Shown one piece after another: positions 17,415-25,572 of a DNA stretch of 64,000 nucleotides (positions are counted from its first letter, which is position 1; every line of letters begins with the position of its first letter). This stretch comes from RH-AL1 sp965277355 (lineage in GTDB: Bacteria > Pseudomonadota > Alphaproteobacteria > Rhizobiales > Beijerinckiaceae): NCBI GenBank assembly GCA_965277355.1, contig CBDICN010000002.1:1116001-1180000 (forward strand), given 5' to 3'. Under the pieces are notes generated by a model. The model worked only from the letters and a program-made list of their open reading frames with translations, was not told where the DNA came from and did no database searches. Made by a program: the position numbers and the translations under genes.

Positions 17415-18617
17415 GTGACCTCGTCCTTGCTGCCGACCTACAACCGTTACCCGCTCGCGTTCGTCCGCGGCGAGGGCGCCTGGCTCGAGGCCGCCGACGG
17501 CGAGCGCTACCTCGATCTCGGAGGCGGCATCGCCGTGGCCTCGCTCGGCTACTCCCATCCCCATCTCGTCGAAGTGCTGATCGAGCAGGCCAAGCAACTG
17601 TGGCATACGTCGAACCTGTTTCAGATCCCACAATCCGAGCGGCTGGCACAGCGCCTCTGCGAGGCGAGCTTCGCCGATCTGGTCTTCTTCTCGAACTCCG
17701 GTGCCGAGGCGCTCGAGGGGGCGGTCAAGACGGCCCGGAAGTACCATGCGGTCGGCGGCGATCCCGAACGCTTCCATATCATCACCTTCGAGGGTGCTTT
17801 CCACGGCCGCACGATCGCGATGGTCGCGGCCGGCGGCAACGACAAGCATATCGAGGGATTTGGACCCAAGGCGCCCGGCTTCGATCGTGTCGCCTGGGGC
17901 GACCTCGACGCCGTCAAGTCGGCGATCGGACCGCAGACGGCGGCGATCCTGGTCGAGCCGATCCAGGGCGAAGGCGGCATACGGGTTCCGCCGCGCTCGT
18001 TCCTGCGCGGGCTCCGCGAGATCTGCGACCAGCACGGTCTTCTTCTCATCGCCGACGAGGTCCAGTCCGGGGTGGGGCGGACCGGCAAGCTTTTCGCCTA
18101 CCAGTACACCGGCATCACCCCGGACATCATGGCGATCGCCAAAGGCATCGGTGGCGGCTTTCCGCTCGGCGCCTTCCTCACCACGGCGGAAGCGGGCAAG
18201 GGCATGACCTTCGGCACCCATGGGACGACGTACGGCGGCAATCCGCTGGCCAGCGCGGTCGGCAACGCCGTGCTCGATGTCGTGCTCGCCGACGGCTTCG
18301 TCGAGGACGTCGCGGCCAAGGGCGAGCGCTTCAAGGCGAAGCTCGCGACGCTCAAGGCTAGGCACGGCGACGTGGTCGCCGAAGTGCGCGGCGAGGGCCT
18401 GATGCTGGGCCTGAAACTGCGGGTGCCACCGGCCGAATTCGCGGCCGCAGGCCGGGACGAGCGCGTCCTCGTCATTCCCGCCGCGGAGTCCGTCGCGCGT
18501 CTGCTGCCGCCGCTCATCATATCCGAGGCGGAACTCGACGAAGGCGTCCGGCGGCTCGAGGCGACCTGCCGCCGCCTCGCGGGGCCGGCCACGCTCCAGC
18601 GTGGCGCCGCCGAATGA
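17415..18617 (+). CDS. argD: Acetylornithine (succinylornithine) aminotransferase
   Basis: A 400-aa class III PLP-dependent aminotransferase that makes N-acetylornithine from the semialdehyde, with glutamate as amino donor (arginine synthesis; relatives also act in lysine synthesis). Visible landmarks are FFSNSGAEALEGAVKTARK for the cofactor phosphate, the GAFHGRTIA motif, LIADEVQSGVGRTGK with the PLP-ring Asp, and the Schiff-base Lys in IMAIAKGIGGGFPLGAF. Normal length; ATG 17415 follows AGGAG about 8 bp upstream. Its stop overlaps the argF start (ATGA), so the two are translationally coupled. Confidence 0.96.
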   Translation: MTSSLLPTYNRYPLAFVRGEGAWLEAADGERYLDLGGGIAVASLGYSHPHLVEVLIEQAKQLWHTSNLFQIPQSERLAQRLCEASFADLVFFSNSGAEALEGAVKTARKYHAVGGDPERFHIITFEGAFHGRTIAMVAAGGNDKHIEGFGPKAPGFDRVAWGDLDAVKSAIGPQTAAILVEPIQGEGGIRVPPRSFLRGLREICDQHGLLLIADEVQSGVGRTGKLFAYQYTGITPDIMAIAKGIGGGFPLGAFLTTAEAGKGMTFGTHGTTYGGNPLASAVGNAVLDVVLADGFVEDVAAKGERFKAKLATLKARHGDVVAEVRGEGLMLGLKLRVPPAEFAAAGRDERVLVIPAAESVARLLPPLIISEAELDEGVRRLEATCRRLAGPATLQRGAAE

Positions 18618-19558
18618 CGCGTGCGAACCTCTATGGCGAGCTGCGCCATTTCCTCGATCTCGGCGAAATTCCCGCCCTCGAACTGCGGCGCATTGTCGAC
18701 CACGCCGCCGCTGTGAAGTCGGCATGGCGCAAGGGAATGCCAGCGCGCGACAGGCCGCTGGCAGGCCGCACGCTGGCGATGATCTTCGACAAGCCGTCGA
18801 CCCGCACCCGCGTGTCGTTCGACCTCGCGATGCGCCAACTCGGCGGCGAGACGATCATGCTGACCGGCAAGGAGATGCAACTCGGCCGTGGCGAGACGAT
18901 CGCCGACACCGCTCGCGTGCTGTCGCGCTTCGTTGAGGCGATCGTGATCCGCATCCTCGACCATTCGGCGATGGCCGAACTCGCGCTCCACGCGCAGGTG
19001 CCGATCATCAACGGCCTGACCAAGCGCTCGCATCCCTGCCAGATCATCGCTGACATCCTGACCTTCGAGGAGCATCGCGGGCCGATCGCGGGCCGCACGA
19101 TCGCCTGGTGCGGCGATGGCAACAACGTGCTGGCGAGCTGGGTGCAGGCCTCGCAGCGGTTCGGTTTCGCCCTAAGGATCGCGACGCCGAAGTCCCTCGG
19201 TCTCGCCGCCGAGGTGCTGGACTGGGCGCGGGCGGCGAGCGCCGACGTGGCGGTCACCGAGGACCCCTACGGGGCGGTCGCCGGCGCCGACTGCGTCGTC
19301 ACGGACTGCTGGCTGTCGATGGGCGACGAGGAGAAAACGTCGCGCTACAAGCTCTTGAAGCCCTATCAGGTGAATGCTCAATTGATGAGCGCGGCCGCCA
19401 GGGACGCGATCTTCATGCATTGCCTGCCAGCCCATCGCGGCGAGGAGGTCACCGACGAGGTGATCGATGGCCCGCAATCCGTGGTGTTCGACGAGGCGGA
19501 GAACAGGCTGCATGCGCAAAAGGGCATCCTCGTGTGGTGCCTTGGAGCCATGGAATAA
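18614..19558 (+). CDS. argF: Ornithine carbamoyltransferase
   Basis: A 314-aa cytosolic enzyme that carbamoylates ornithine to citrulline. The carbamoyl-phosphate motif FDKPSTRTRVSFD (STRTR near residue 62), the HPCQIIADILT motif, the ornithine-binding DCWLSMGDEE (SMG) loop and the catalytic-cysteine HCLPAHRGEEV motif are all intact. It overlaps argD by 4 bp at its start, and its TAA shares one base with the hslO ATG (TAATG), showing a tightly coupled argD-argF-hslO operon. Confidence 0.97.
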   Translation: MTRANLYGELRHFLDLGEIPALELRRIVDHAAAVKSAWRKGMPARDRPLAGRTLAMIFDKPSTRTRVSFDLAMRQLGGETIMLTGKEMQLGRGETIADTARVLSRFVEAIVIRILDHSAMAELALHAQVPIINGLTKRSHPCQIIADILTFEEHRGPIAGRTIAWCGDGNNVLASWVQASQRFGFALRIATPKSLGLAAEVLDWARAASADVAVTEDPYGAVAGADCVVTDCWLSMGDEEKTSRYKLLKPYQVNAQLMSAAARDAIFMHCLPAHRGEEVTDEVIDGPQSVVFDEAENRLHAQKGILVWCLGAME

Positions 19559-20529
19559 TGAACGGAGCCAACCTGTCTCGTCCGGTGTCGGATCACGGCC
19601 CCGACGATCGCATCCTGCCGTTCGCCGTCGAGCCGCTCGACGTTAGAGGCCGGGTCGTGCGTCTCGGCCCATCGGTCGATCATATCCTCAGCCAGCACAA
19701 ATACCCGGCGCCTGTGGCGCGGCTCGTCGGCGAGGCAACGGCGCTGACCGTACTGCTCGGATCCGCGTTGAAGATGGAAGGGCGCTTCCAGCTGCAGACG
19801 AAGAGCGATGGATTCATCGACATGCTGGTCGTCGACTTCGATGCGCCGGACCGGGTTCGGGCCTTCGCGCGGTTCGACGAGACGAAGCTCGACGAAGCGG
19901 CGAAAGGCGGCGACCTGCTCGGCAACGGGCATCTCGCCTTCACGATCGACCTCGGCAGCGAGACGTCGCGTTACCAGGGCATCGTAGCCCTCGACGGTCA
20001 GGGGCTCGAGGCGGCGGCGCACCAGTACTTCCGCCAGTCCGAGCAGATCCCCACGCTTGTCCGTCTCGCCGTCGCCGAGAACGTGACCGGAGAGGGCGCG
20101 GCGTGGCGTGCAGGCGGCCTGATGGTCCAGTTCCTGCCGGACTCGCCCGAGCGTCGGCGCCAGATCGACCTCGATCCGGGCGACGCCCCGAACGACTATA
20201 AGGCCGACGCGGAGGCGGTCGACGACGCCTGGACGGAGGCGCGCGCGCTCGCCGAGACGATCGAGGACCACGAGCTGGTCGATCCGACGCTGTCATCGGA
20301 GCGGCTGCTGTACCGGCTGTTCCACGAACGCGGCGTCAAGGTGTTCGAGCCGCAGACGGTGCAGGACGCCTGCCGTTGTTCGCGCGAGCGCATCGACGCG
20401 ATGCTGCGTCGGTTCACGCCGCGGGAGCGTACCGACATGATCGGCGACGACGGCAAGATCGGCGTCACCTGCGAGTTCTGCTCGGTCTATCGCGCCTTCG
20501 ACCCGAAGGACTTTGACAAGCCGGATTAG
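19558..20529 (+). CDS. hslO: Redox-regulated chaperone Hsp33
   Basis: A 323-aa cytosolic holdase chaperone activated by oxidation. The C-terminal zinc-binding redox switch is present as CRC (DACRCSRERI) and CEFC (GVTCEFCSVY), the four-Cys CxC...CxxC arrangement of the family. The N-terminal part has the usual FQLQTKSDGFIDMLVVDF and the VALDGQGLEAAAHQYFRQSEQIPT region. ATG 19558 overlaps the argF stop. Coupling with arginine genes is a conserved neighbourhood rather than a functional link. Confidence 0.95.
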   Translation: MNGANLSRPVSDHGPDDRILPFAVEPLDVRGRVVRLGPSVDHILSQHKYPAPVARLVGEATALTVLLGSALKMEGRFQLQTKSDGFIDMLVVDFDAPDRVRAFARFDETKLDEAAKGGDLLGNGHLAFTIDLGSETSRYQGIVALDGQGLEAAAHQYFRQSEQIPTLVRLAVAENVTGEGAAWRAGGLMVQFLPDSPERRRQIDLDPGDAPNDYKADAEAVDDAWTEARALAETIEDHELVDPTLSSERLLYRLFHERGVKVFEPQTVQDACRCSRERIDAMLRRFTPRERTDMIGDDGKIGVTCEFCSVYRAFDPKDFDKPD

Positions 20530-20563
20530 ATGTCTTGACGCCTGAGGTGACCGGTGTCCGATG

Positions 20564-20592
20564 TTGACAGCAGAACCAAGGATGCTTATGTT
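20564..20592 (+). promoter_or_regulatory. Probable sigma70 promoter of the carotenoid oxygenase/fusion operon
   Basis: TTGACA (20564-20569), a 17-bp spacer, then TATGTT (20587-20592): a perfect -35 and a reasonable -10. The likely transcription start is near 20599, about 20 bp before the ATG at 20621, so the leader is short. Confidence 0.62.
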
Positions 20593-20620
20593 TCTTGCGT
20601 AAACATTGAGAGAGGCTGCC

Positions 20621-22048
20621 ATGCCGAGCATTGTCGAGACCGCGATACGCTCCACCATTACGCAGGGCGTGATCCTGATGGCGGGCTACAATCGCCGCCG
20701 GATGCCGAAGGCCGCTACGCCGCATCCGTTCCTGACCGGCGTGCACGAGCCGATGCGCGAGGAGAAGACGCTGCTCGATCTCGCCGTCACCGGCACGCTC
20801 CCGGTCGCCCTCGACGGACGCTACCTGCGCATCGGGCCGAACCCGGTCGAGGCCGATCCGCAGGGCTACCACTGGTTCATCGGCGACGGCATGGTCCATG
20901 CCGTGGCGCTGAAGGACGGCAAGGCGCAATGGTACCGCAACCGCTGGATCCGCTCGAAGGCGGTCGCCGCCGCGCTCGGCGAAGCCCCGGCGCCCGGCCC
21001 TCGGCGCGGCCGCAGCGACATCGTCAACACCAACGTCGTCGCCATCGGCGGCCGCACCTGGGCGTTGGTCGAGGCCGGCAGCTACCCGGTCGAACTCTCC
21101 GACACGCTTGACGAGCAGCGCTACGACGCCTTCGACAGCACGCTCGGCGGCTCGTTCACCGCGCATCCGCATCGCGATTCCGTGACCGGCGAGCATCACG
21201 CCATCGCCTATGACGGCGCCGACCCGGAGACGGTGCGTCACGTGGTTGTCTCGCCGGGCGGCAAGGTGACGCGCGAGCACCGCATCGCTGTCGAGCATGG
21301 CCCCTCGATCCACGATTGCGCGATCACCCAGCGCTTCGCAATCGTGCTCGACCTGCCGGTCACCTTCTCGATGAAGGCGCTGATCGGCGGCCATCGCTTC
21401 CCGTTCCAGTGGAACCCGGCGCACCACGCCCGCGTCGGCTTGCTCCCGCGGGAGGGGACGGAGGCGATCTGGTGCGACGTCGAGCCCTGCTACGTTTTCC
21501 ACACCGCCAACGCCTACGATCTCGAGGACGGGCGGGTGATCCTCGACGTCGTCGCCTACGACACGATGTTCGCGCAGAGCCTGCGCGGCCCCGACACGTC
21601 CGGCCGCTTGGAGCGCTGGACGATCGATCCCGTCACGCGCTCGATCGATCGGCGGGTGGTGGATGCGAGCCCGCAGGAATTCCCGCGTCCCGACGAGCGG
21701 CGCATCGGCCAACCCTACCGCTTCGCCTACACGATCGCCGTGCCGGACGACGGCAACGAGCAGTTCATCGGCGCGACCAAGCTCTACAAGCACGACCTCG
21801 AGACCGGCGCGCGCGAGACCCACGATTTCGGCGAGGGCCGCAACCCGGGCGAGTTCGTGTTCGTGCCGGCGGCGGCGGATGCCGGCGAGGACGAGGGCTG
21901 GATGGTCGGCCTGGTGATCGACCGCGCCAAGGAGGTGACCGACCTTGTCATCCTCGACGCGCGGGACTTCGCCGGCGAGCCGGTGGCCTCGATCCGCATC
22001 CCGCACCGGGTGCCCCCTGGCTTTCACGGCAATTGGCTGCCGCGGTAG
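20621..22048 (+). CDS. Carotenoid cleavage oxygenase / lignostilbene dioxygenase family protein
   Basis: A 475-aa non-heme iron dioxygenase of the RPE65/CCO family, which splits a C=C bond of carotenoids, apocarotenoids or stilbenes to give two carbonyl products. The N-terminal signature LDGRYLRIGPNPV...GYHWFIGDGMVHAVAL is clear. Four candidate iron-binding histidines lie in the usual order: TAHPHRD, EHGPSIHD, YVFHTANAY and the C-terminal GFHGNW. ATG 20621 follows GAGAGG at 5 bp; a TTG 15 bp earlier is less likely. No signal peptide. The NMO/acyl-CoA synthetase fusion gene starts 43 bp downstream, so an aldehyde or acid product may be passed to CoA activation. Substrate unknown. Confidence 0.92.
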   Translation: MPSIVETAIRSTITQGVILMAGYNRRRMPKAATPHPFLTGVHEPMREEKTLLDLAVTGTLPVALDGRYLRIGPNPVEADPQGYHWFIGDGMVHAVALKDGKAQWYRNRWIRSKAVAAALGEAPAPGPRRGRSDIVNTNVVAIGGRTWALVEAGSYPVELSDTLDEQRYDAFDSTLGGSFTAHPHRDSVTGEHHAIAYDGADPETVRHVVVSPGGKVTREHRIAVEHGPSIHDCAITQRFAIVLDLPVTFSMKALIGGHRFPFQWNPAHHARVGLLPREGTEAIWCDVEPCYVFHTANAYDLEDGRVILDVVAYDTMFAQSLRGPDTSGRLERWTIDPVTRSIDRRVVDASPQEFPRPDERRIGQPYRFAYTIAVPDDGNEQFIGATKLYKHDLETGARETHDFGEGRNPGEFVFVPAAADAGEDEGWMVGLVIDRAKEVTDLVILDARDFAGEPVASIRIPHRVPPGFHGNWLPR

Positions 22049-22091
22049 CACCTGGTCAAGTGAAGCGCCCGCTAATAACCTGAGAGCACCC

Positions 22092-24599
22092 ATGCCCCTT
22101 CCGGCCCGTCTCGCCACAAAGCTTCGCCTGCCTGTCGTTTGCGCGCCTTTGTTCATCATCTCCAACCCGGAGCTGGTGATCGCGCAGTGCAAGGCCGGGG
22201 TTGTCGGCTCGTTCCCCTCGCTCAACGCGCGGCCGCTATCGCGGCTCGACGAGTGGCTGGATCGCATCGTCGAGGAACTGGCGGCGTGGGATCGCGACAA
22301 TCCGGACCGTCCGGCGGCGCCCTTCGCGGTCAACCAGATCGTGCACAAGACCAACGATCGGCTCGAGCAGGACCTCGCGCTGTGCGAAAAATACAAGGTG
22401 CCGATGGTCATCACCTCGCTCGGCGCGCGGGAGGATCTCAACAAAGCCGTGCATGGCTGGGGCGGCTTCGTGATGCACGACATCATCGACGACCGCTTCG
22501 GACGTAAGGCGATCGAGAAGGGCGCGGATGGATTGATCGCAGTGGCGTCGGGCGCCGGCGGCCACGCCGGGCGGTTGTCGCCGTTCGCGCTCATCCAGGA
22601 GCTACGCCAGTGGTTTTCCGGGCCGATCGCGCTGTCGGGCGCGATCTCCAACGGCTCCGCGGTGCTCGCCGCGCAGGCGCTGGGCGCCGACCTCGCCTAT
22701 ATCGGCTCGCTGTTCATCGCCGCGCACGAGGCCAATGCGCAGGACGGCTACAAACGCATGATCGTCGAGAGCCACGCCTCCGACATCGTCTATTCCAACC
22801 TCTTCACCGGTGTGCACGGCAATTACCTGCGCCCCTCGATCGTCGCCGCCGGTTTGGACCCCGACAACCTGCCGGAAAGCGACGCCACCAAGATGAGCTT
22901 CGGCTCCGGCGGCTCAAGCAAGGCCAAGGCATGGCGCGACATCTGGGGCTGCGGCCAAGGCGTCGGCGCGGTCGACGCGGTCGCCCCGGCGGCCGAGCAG
23001 GTCGCGCGGCTCGCTCGCGAATATGCCGCCGCCAAGGCGTCGCTCGACGCGCGCTACGTCGCCGGGCCGCAAGGCGCGGAGCCGTTGGTGCTAGCCGGCG
23101 CCCGGATGCGCACGCATGGCGAGATCCGCGCCCGCGCCGTTCGTGCCGCCCGGGGTTTCCGTGAGATCGGCGTCGGCGAAGGCGACACGGTCGCGCTGCT
23201 CCTGCGCAACGATTTCGCGTTCTTCGAGGCTGGGCTCGGCGCCACCTTGGCCGGCGCCTATCCGGTGCCGCTGAACTGGCACGCGACGGCGGACGAGGTC
23301 GGCTACATCCTGCGCGATTGCGGTGCCAAGGCCCTCGTTGCCCATCGCGACCTGCTGCCGGGGCTCGCCGCCGCCGTGCCCGCCGGCGTCTGCATCCTGG
23401 CGGTCGAGACACCGGCGGAGATCCTCGCCGCCTACCGCGCGCGGCCGGGCGCCGCGCTGCCGGAAGGCGCGATCACCTGGGACGGCTGGCTTGCCGCTTA
23501 CGAGCCTATCGCGGCGCCGGCAACGGCATCGCGCTCGGCGGTGATCTACACCTCCGGCACGACCGGCAAGCCGAAGGGCGTCCGGCGCCAGCCGAAGGCT
23601 CACAGCTCGCTCAGTCAGACGGCGTCGGTCGGTTATGGTTTGACGCCTGACGAGCCGATCGTCGCGTTGATGAACGGCCCGATGTACCATTCCGCGCCGA
23701 ACGCCTACGGCATCGCCGCTTTCTCGCTCGACGCCAGGATCGTGCTGCAGCCGCGCTTCGACGCGGAGGAGATGCTGGCGCTGATCGAATGCCACCGCAT
23801 CACCCACATGCATATCGTTCCGACGATGTTCTTTCGCCTGCTGCAACTGTCCGACTCGATCAGGACGCGCTACGATCTGTCGTCGTTACGCTTTGTCGTT
23901 CATGGTGCCGCGCCCTGCCCGGCCGCGATCAAGCGCGCGATGATCGACTGGTGGGGTCCGGTGATCCACGAATATTACGGGTCGACCGAGACCGGGCTCA
24001 TCTGCGGCCACGGATCGAAGGAGGCACTGCGCAAGCCCGGCACCGTCGGGCGGCCGCTGCCGGGGATCACCGTCAGGATCGTCGGAGAGCATGGCTCCGA
24101 TGTCGCCGCCGGCATTCCAGGCGACGTCTACGTGCGCAACGAGGCCAAGTCCGACTTCGACTACATCGGCCTCGCCGACAAACGTGCCGAGATCGCTCTC
24201 GGCGAGTTCGTCACGGTCGGCGACATCGGCTACCTCGACGAGGACGGCTACCTGTTTCTGTGCGACCGGCGTCGGGACATGATCATCTCCGGTGGTGTCA
24301 ACATCTATCCGACCGAGATCGAGGCGGCGCTCGCGGCGATCGACGGCGTTGCCGATTGCGCGGTCTTCGGGATACCCGACGCCGAGTTCGGCGAGATGGT
24401 GTGCGCCTACGTCGTGGCGCGCGAGGGCGCCACGCTCGCGAGCCACGCGATCCGCGACGCGCTCGCCGATCGTCTCAGCCGCTTCAAGGTGCCGAAGGTT
24501 GTCGAAATCGTCGACGCCTTGCCGCGCGAGGATTCCGGAAAGGTGTTCAAGCGCAAACTGCGCGAACCGTACTGGGCCGCGCGGGAGCATGCGATCTAG
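22092..24599 (+). CDS. Fusion protein: nitronate-monooxygenase-like flavoprotein + acyl-CoA synthetase
   Basis: One uninterrupted 835-aa frame. Residues ~1-320 are a 2-nitropropane dioxygenase/nitronate monooxygenase TIM barrel: the N-terminal PVVCAPLFIISNPELVIA, the FMN-phosphate and catalytic-His segment ASGAGGHAGR near residue 155, SGAISNG near 183 and GADLAYIGSLF. Residues ~335-830 are an ANL-superfamily acyl-CoA synthetase: P-loop YTSGTTGKPKG near 485, YYGSTETGL near 630, YLDEDGYLFLCDRRRDMI near 714, and the C-terminal lysine in EDSGKVFKRKL near 817. The linker is short. Both families are common as neighbours in fatty-acid or aromatic-acid clusters; the fusion is unusual. ATG 22092 fits the NMO N-terminus, with GAGAG upstream. 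Likely operonic with the carotenoid oxygenase. Confidence 0.9.
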   Translation: MPLPARLATKLRLPVVCAPLFIISNPELVIAQCKAGVVGSFPSLNARPLSRLDEWLDRIVEELAAWDRDNPDRPAAPFAVNQIVHKTNDRLEQDLALCEKYKVPMVITSLGAREDLNKAVHGWGGFVMHDIIDDRFGRKAIEKGADGLIAVASGAGGHAGRLSPFALIQELRQWFSGPIALSGAISNGSAVLAAQALGADLAYIGSLFIAAHEANAQDGYKRMIVESHASDIVYSNLFTGVHGNYLRPSIVAAGLDPDNLPESDATKMSFGSGGSSKAKAWRDIWGCGQGVGAVDAVAPAAEQVARLAREYAAAKASLDARYVAGPQGAEPLVLAGARMRTHGEIRARAVRAARGFREIGVGEGDTVALLLRNDFAFFEAGLGATLAGAYPVPLNWHATADEVGYILRDCGAKALVAHRDLLPGLAAAVPAGVCILAVETPAEILAAYRARPGAALPEGAITWDGWLAAYEPIAAPATASRSAVIYTSGTTGKPKGVRRQPKAHSSLSQTASVGYGLTPDEPIVALMNGPMYHSAPNAYGIAAFSLDARIVLQPRFDAEEMLALIECHRITHMHIVPTMFFRLLQLSDSIRTRYDLSSLRFVVHGAAPCPAAIKRAMIDWWGPVIHEYYGSTETGLICGHGSKEALRKPGTVGRPLPGITVRIVGEHGSDVAAGIPGDVYVRNEAKSDFDYIGLADKRAEIALGEFVTVGDIGYLDEDGYLFLCDRRRDMIISGGVNIYPTEIEAALAAIDGVADCAVFGIPDAEFGEMVCAYVVAREGATLASHAIRDALADRLSRFKVPKVVEIVDALPREDSGKVFKRKLREPYWAAREHAI

Positions 24600-25420
24600 A
24601 AGACCTCCGCGACGGCGGATGGCGGGCTACCTTCCTGGACCTCCTTTAACTCGGCCGTCAGCACGGCCGGAAAGGAGTAGATGATGGGAAGGATGAGGAA
24701 GCTCCCGAAAAGGGTAGCGAATGTCTTTACCTGCGGGCCGCCGAAGGCGACAGCAAGGACCTGGATCACCGCAGACACGATCGCCGGCACTAGTAATAGA
24801 ATGAGCGTGGCCGCGATGCAGCGAAACCGGTTGGACCGCGTCAGATCGGCACTGCGCGAGAGGCTCGCGAACGGACCACGCCGCTCGATCACGCAAAGCG
24901 TCGGCGCGAGCCCGTAGACCGCGCCGACGATGATCCCCGGTATGATGATGAGGACGAAGCCGATGATCATCATGATGTACAAGACCAGGGCCGACCCCAG
25001 AACCGGAAAAAAGCGGAACAGCCCGACCTTCACCCCGCTGCCGAGTCCGGCGTTCTCCCCGTGACGATCGCGGATCGCCAAGTAGCTTATCGTACCGAAC
25101 ACGACGAGCGAGACGACTGTCTGGACCAGGTAGGTCGCGCCCATCTCACCGAAGATGCCGGGCGGGAGGTCTGGAGACTGACGGGTCGTTTGAGCCAGCC
25201 TTACCGCTTGCGTGATCTCGGCGAGCAGGACCGCAGAGGGAATGCCGATCACCGCGACGATGAGCGACAGCACATAGAATTTGACCCAATTGCGGCCCAC
25301 GACACTCAGGGTATAGCCTACCGTCTTGCCGACGGGCAGCTTGCGAGTCGCGAGCACCGCACGTCTCTGGCCTTGCAGATTGAGATCGGCCACGCCAGCC
25401 TCTGAAAGAGCGTTCGGCAA
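24596..25420 (-). CDS. Multi-pass membrane protein (YciC / glycerophosphodiester-phosphodiesterase membrane-domain-like)
   Basis: A 274-aa protein with about six hydrophobic helices (near residues 45-65, 95-115, 130-165, 200-220 and 230-255) and a short soluble N-terminus. It resembles DUF975/YciC-type integral membrane proteins, with the typical FFPVLGSALVLYIMM...LIIIPGIIVGAVYGLAPTLCVIE core, where long helices flank the LAPTLCVIE motif. Function unknown. The stop shares a CTAG palindrome with the stop of the convergent fusion gene. It follows the aceA terminator, so it is probably transcribed separately. Confidence 0.72.
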   Translation of the reverse strand: MPNALSEAGVADLNLQGQRRAVLATRKLPVGKTVGYTLSVVGRNWVKFYVLSLIVAVIGIPSAVLLAEITQAVRLAQTTRQSPDLPPGIFGEMGATYLVQTVVSLVVFGTISYLAIRDRHGENAGLGSGVKVGLFRFFPVLGSALVLYIMMIIGFVLIIIPGIIVGAVYGLAPTLCVIERRGPFASLSRSADLTRSNRFRCIAATLILLLVPAIVSAVIQVLAVAFGGPQVKTFATLFGSFLILPIIYSFPAVLTAELKEVQEGSPPSAVAEVF

Positions 25421-25520
25421 GCCGCAGAGCGCGGCCTGTCCTCAAGTGTAACGCCCGGCGGGTGGCCTTTCCAATTCGACCGACTTTGATATCGCCGCTC
25501 TTCCCTCTCTGAAAGCCTGC

Positions 25521-25551
25521 AAAAAACCCGGCGCGCGAGCACCGGGGTTTT
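25521..25551 (-). terminator. Intrinsic terminator of aceA
   Basis: On the minus strand: AAAACCC, a GC-rich inner stem with one bulged base, GGGTTTTTT. The A-tract/T-tract hairpin begins about 20 bp after the aceA stop and ends with six T. A strong rho-independent terminator. Confidence 0.82.
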
Positions 25552-25572
25552 AGCGAGCCTTTGAGGTCAAGC

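Noticed and set aside
19108..19557. 473-aa extended version of Hsp33
   Set aside because: The added residues overlap argF in another frame and are Arg-rich; the ATG at 19558 overlaps the argF stop, as in operons.
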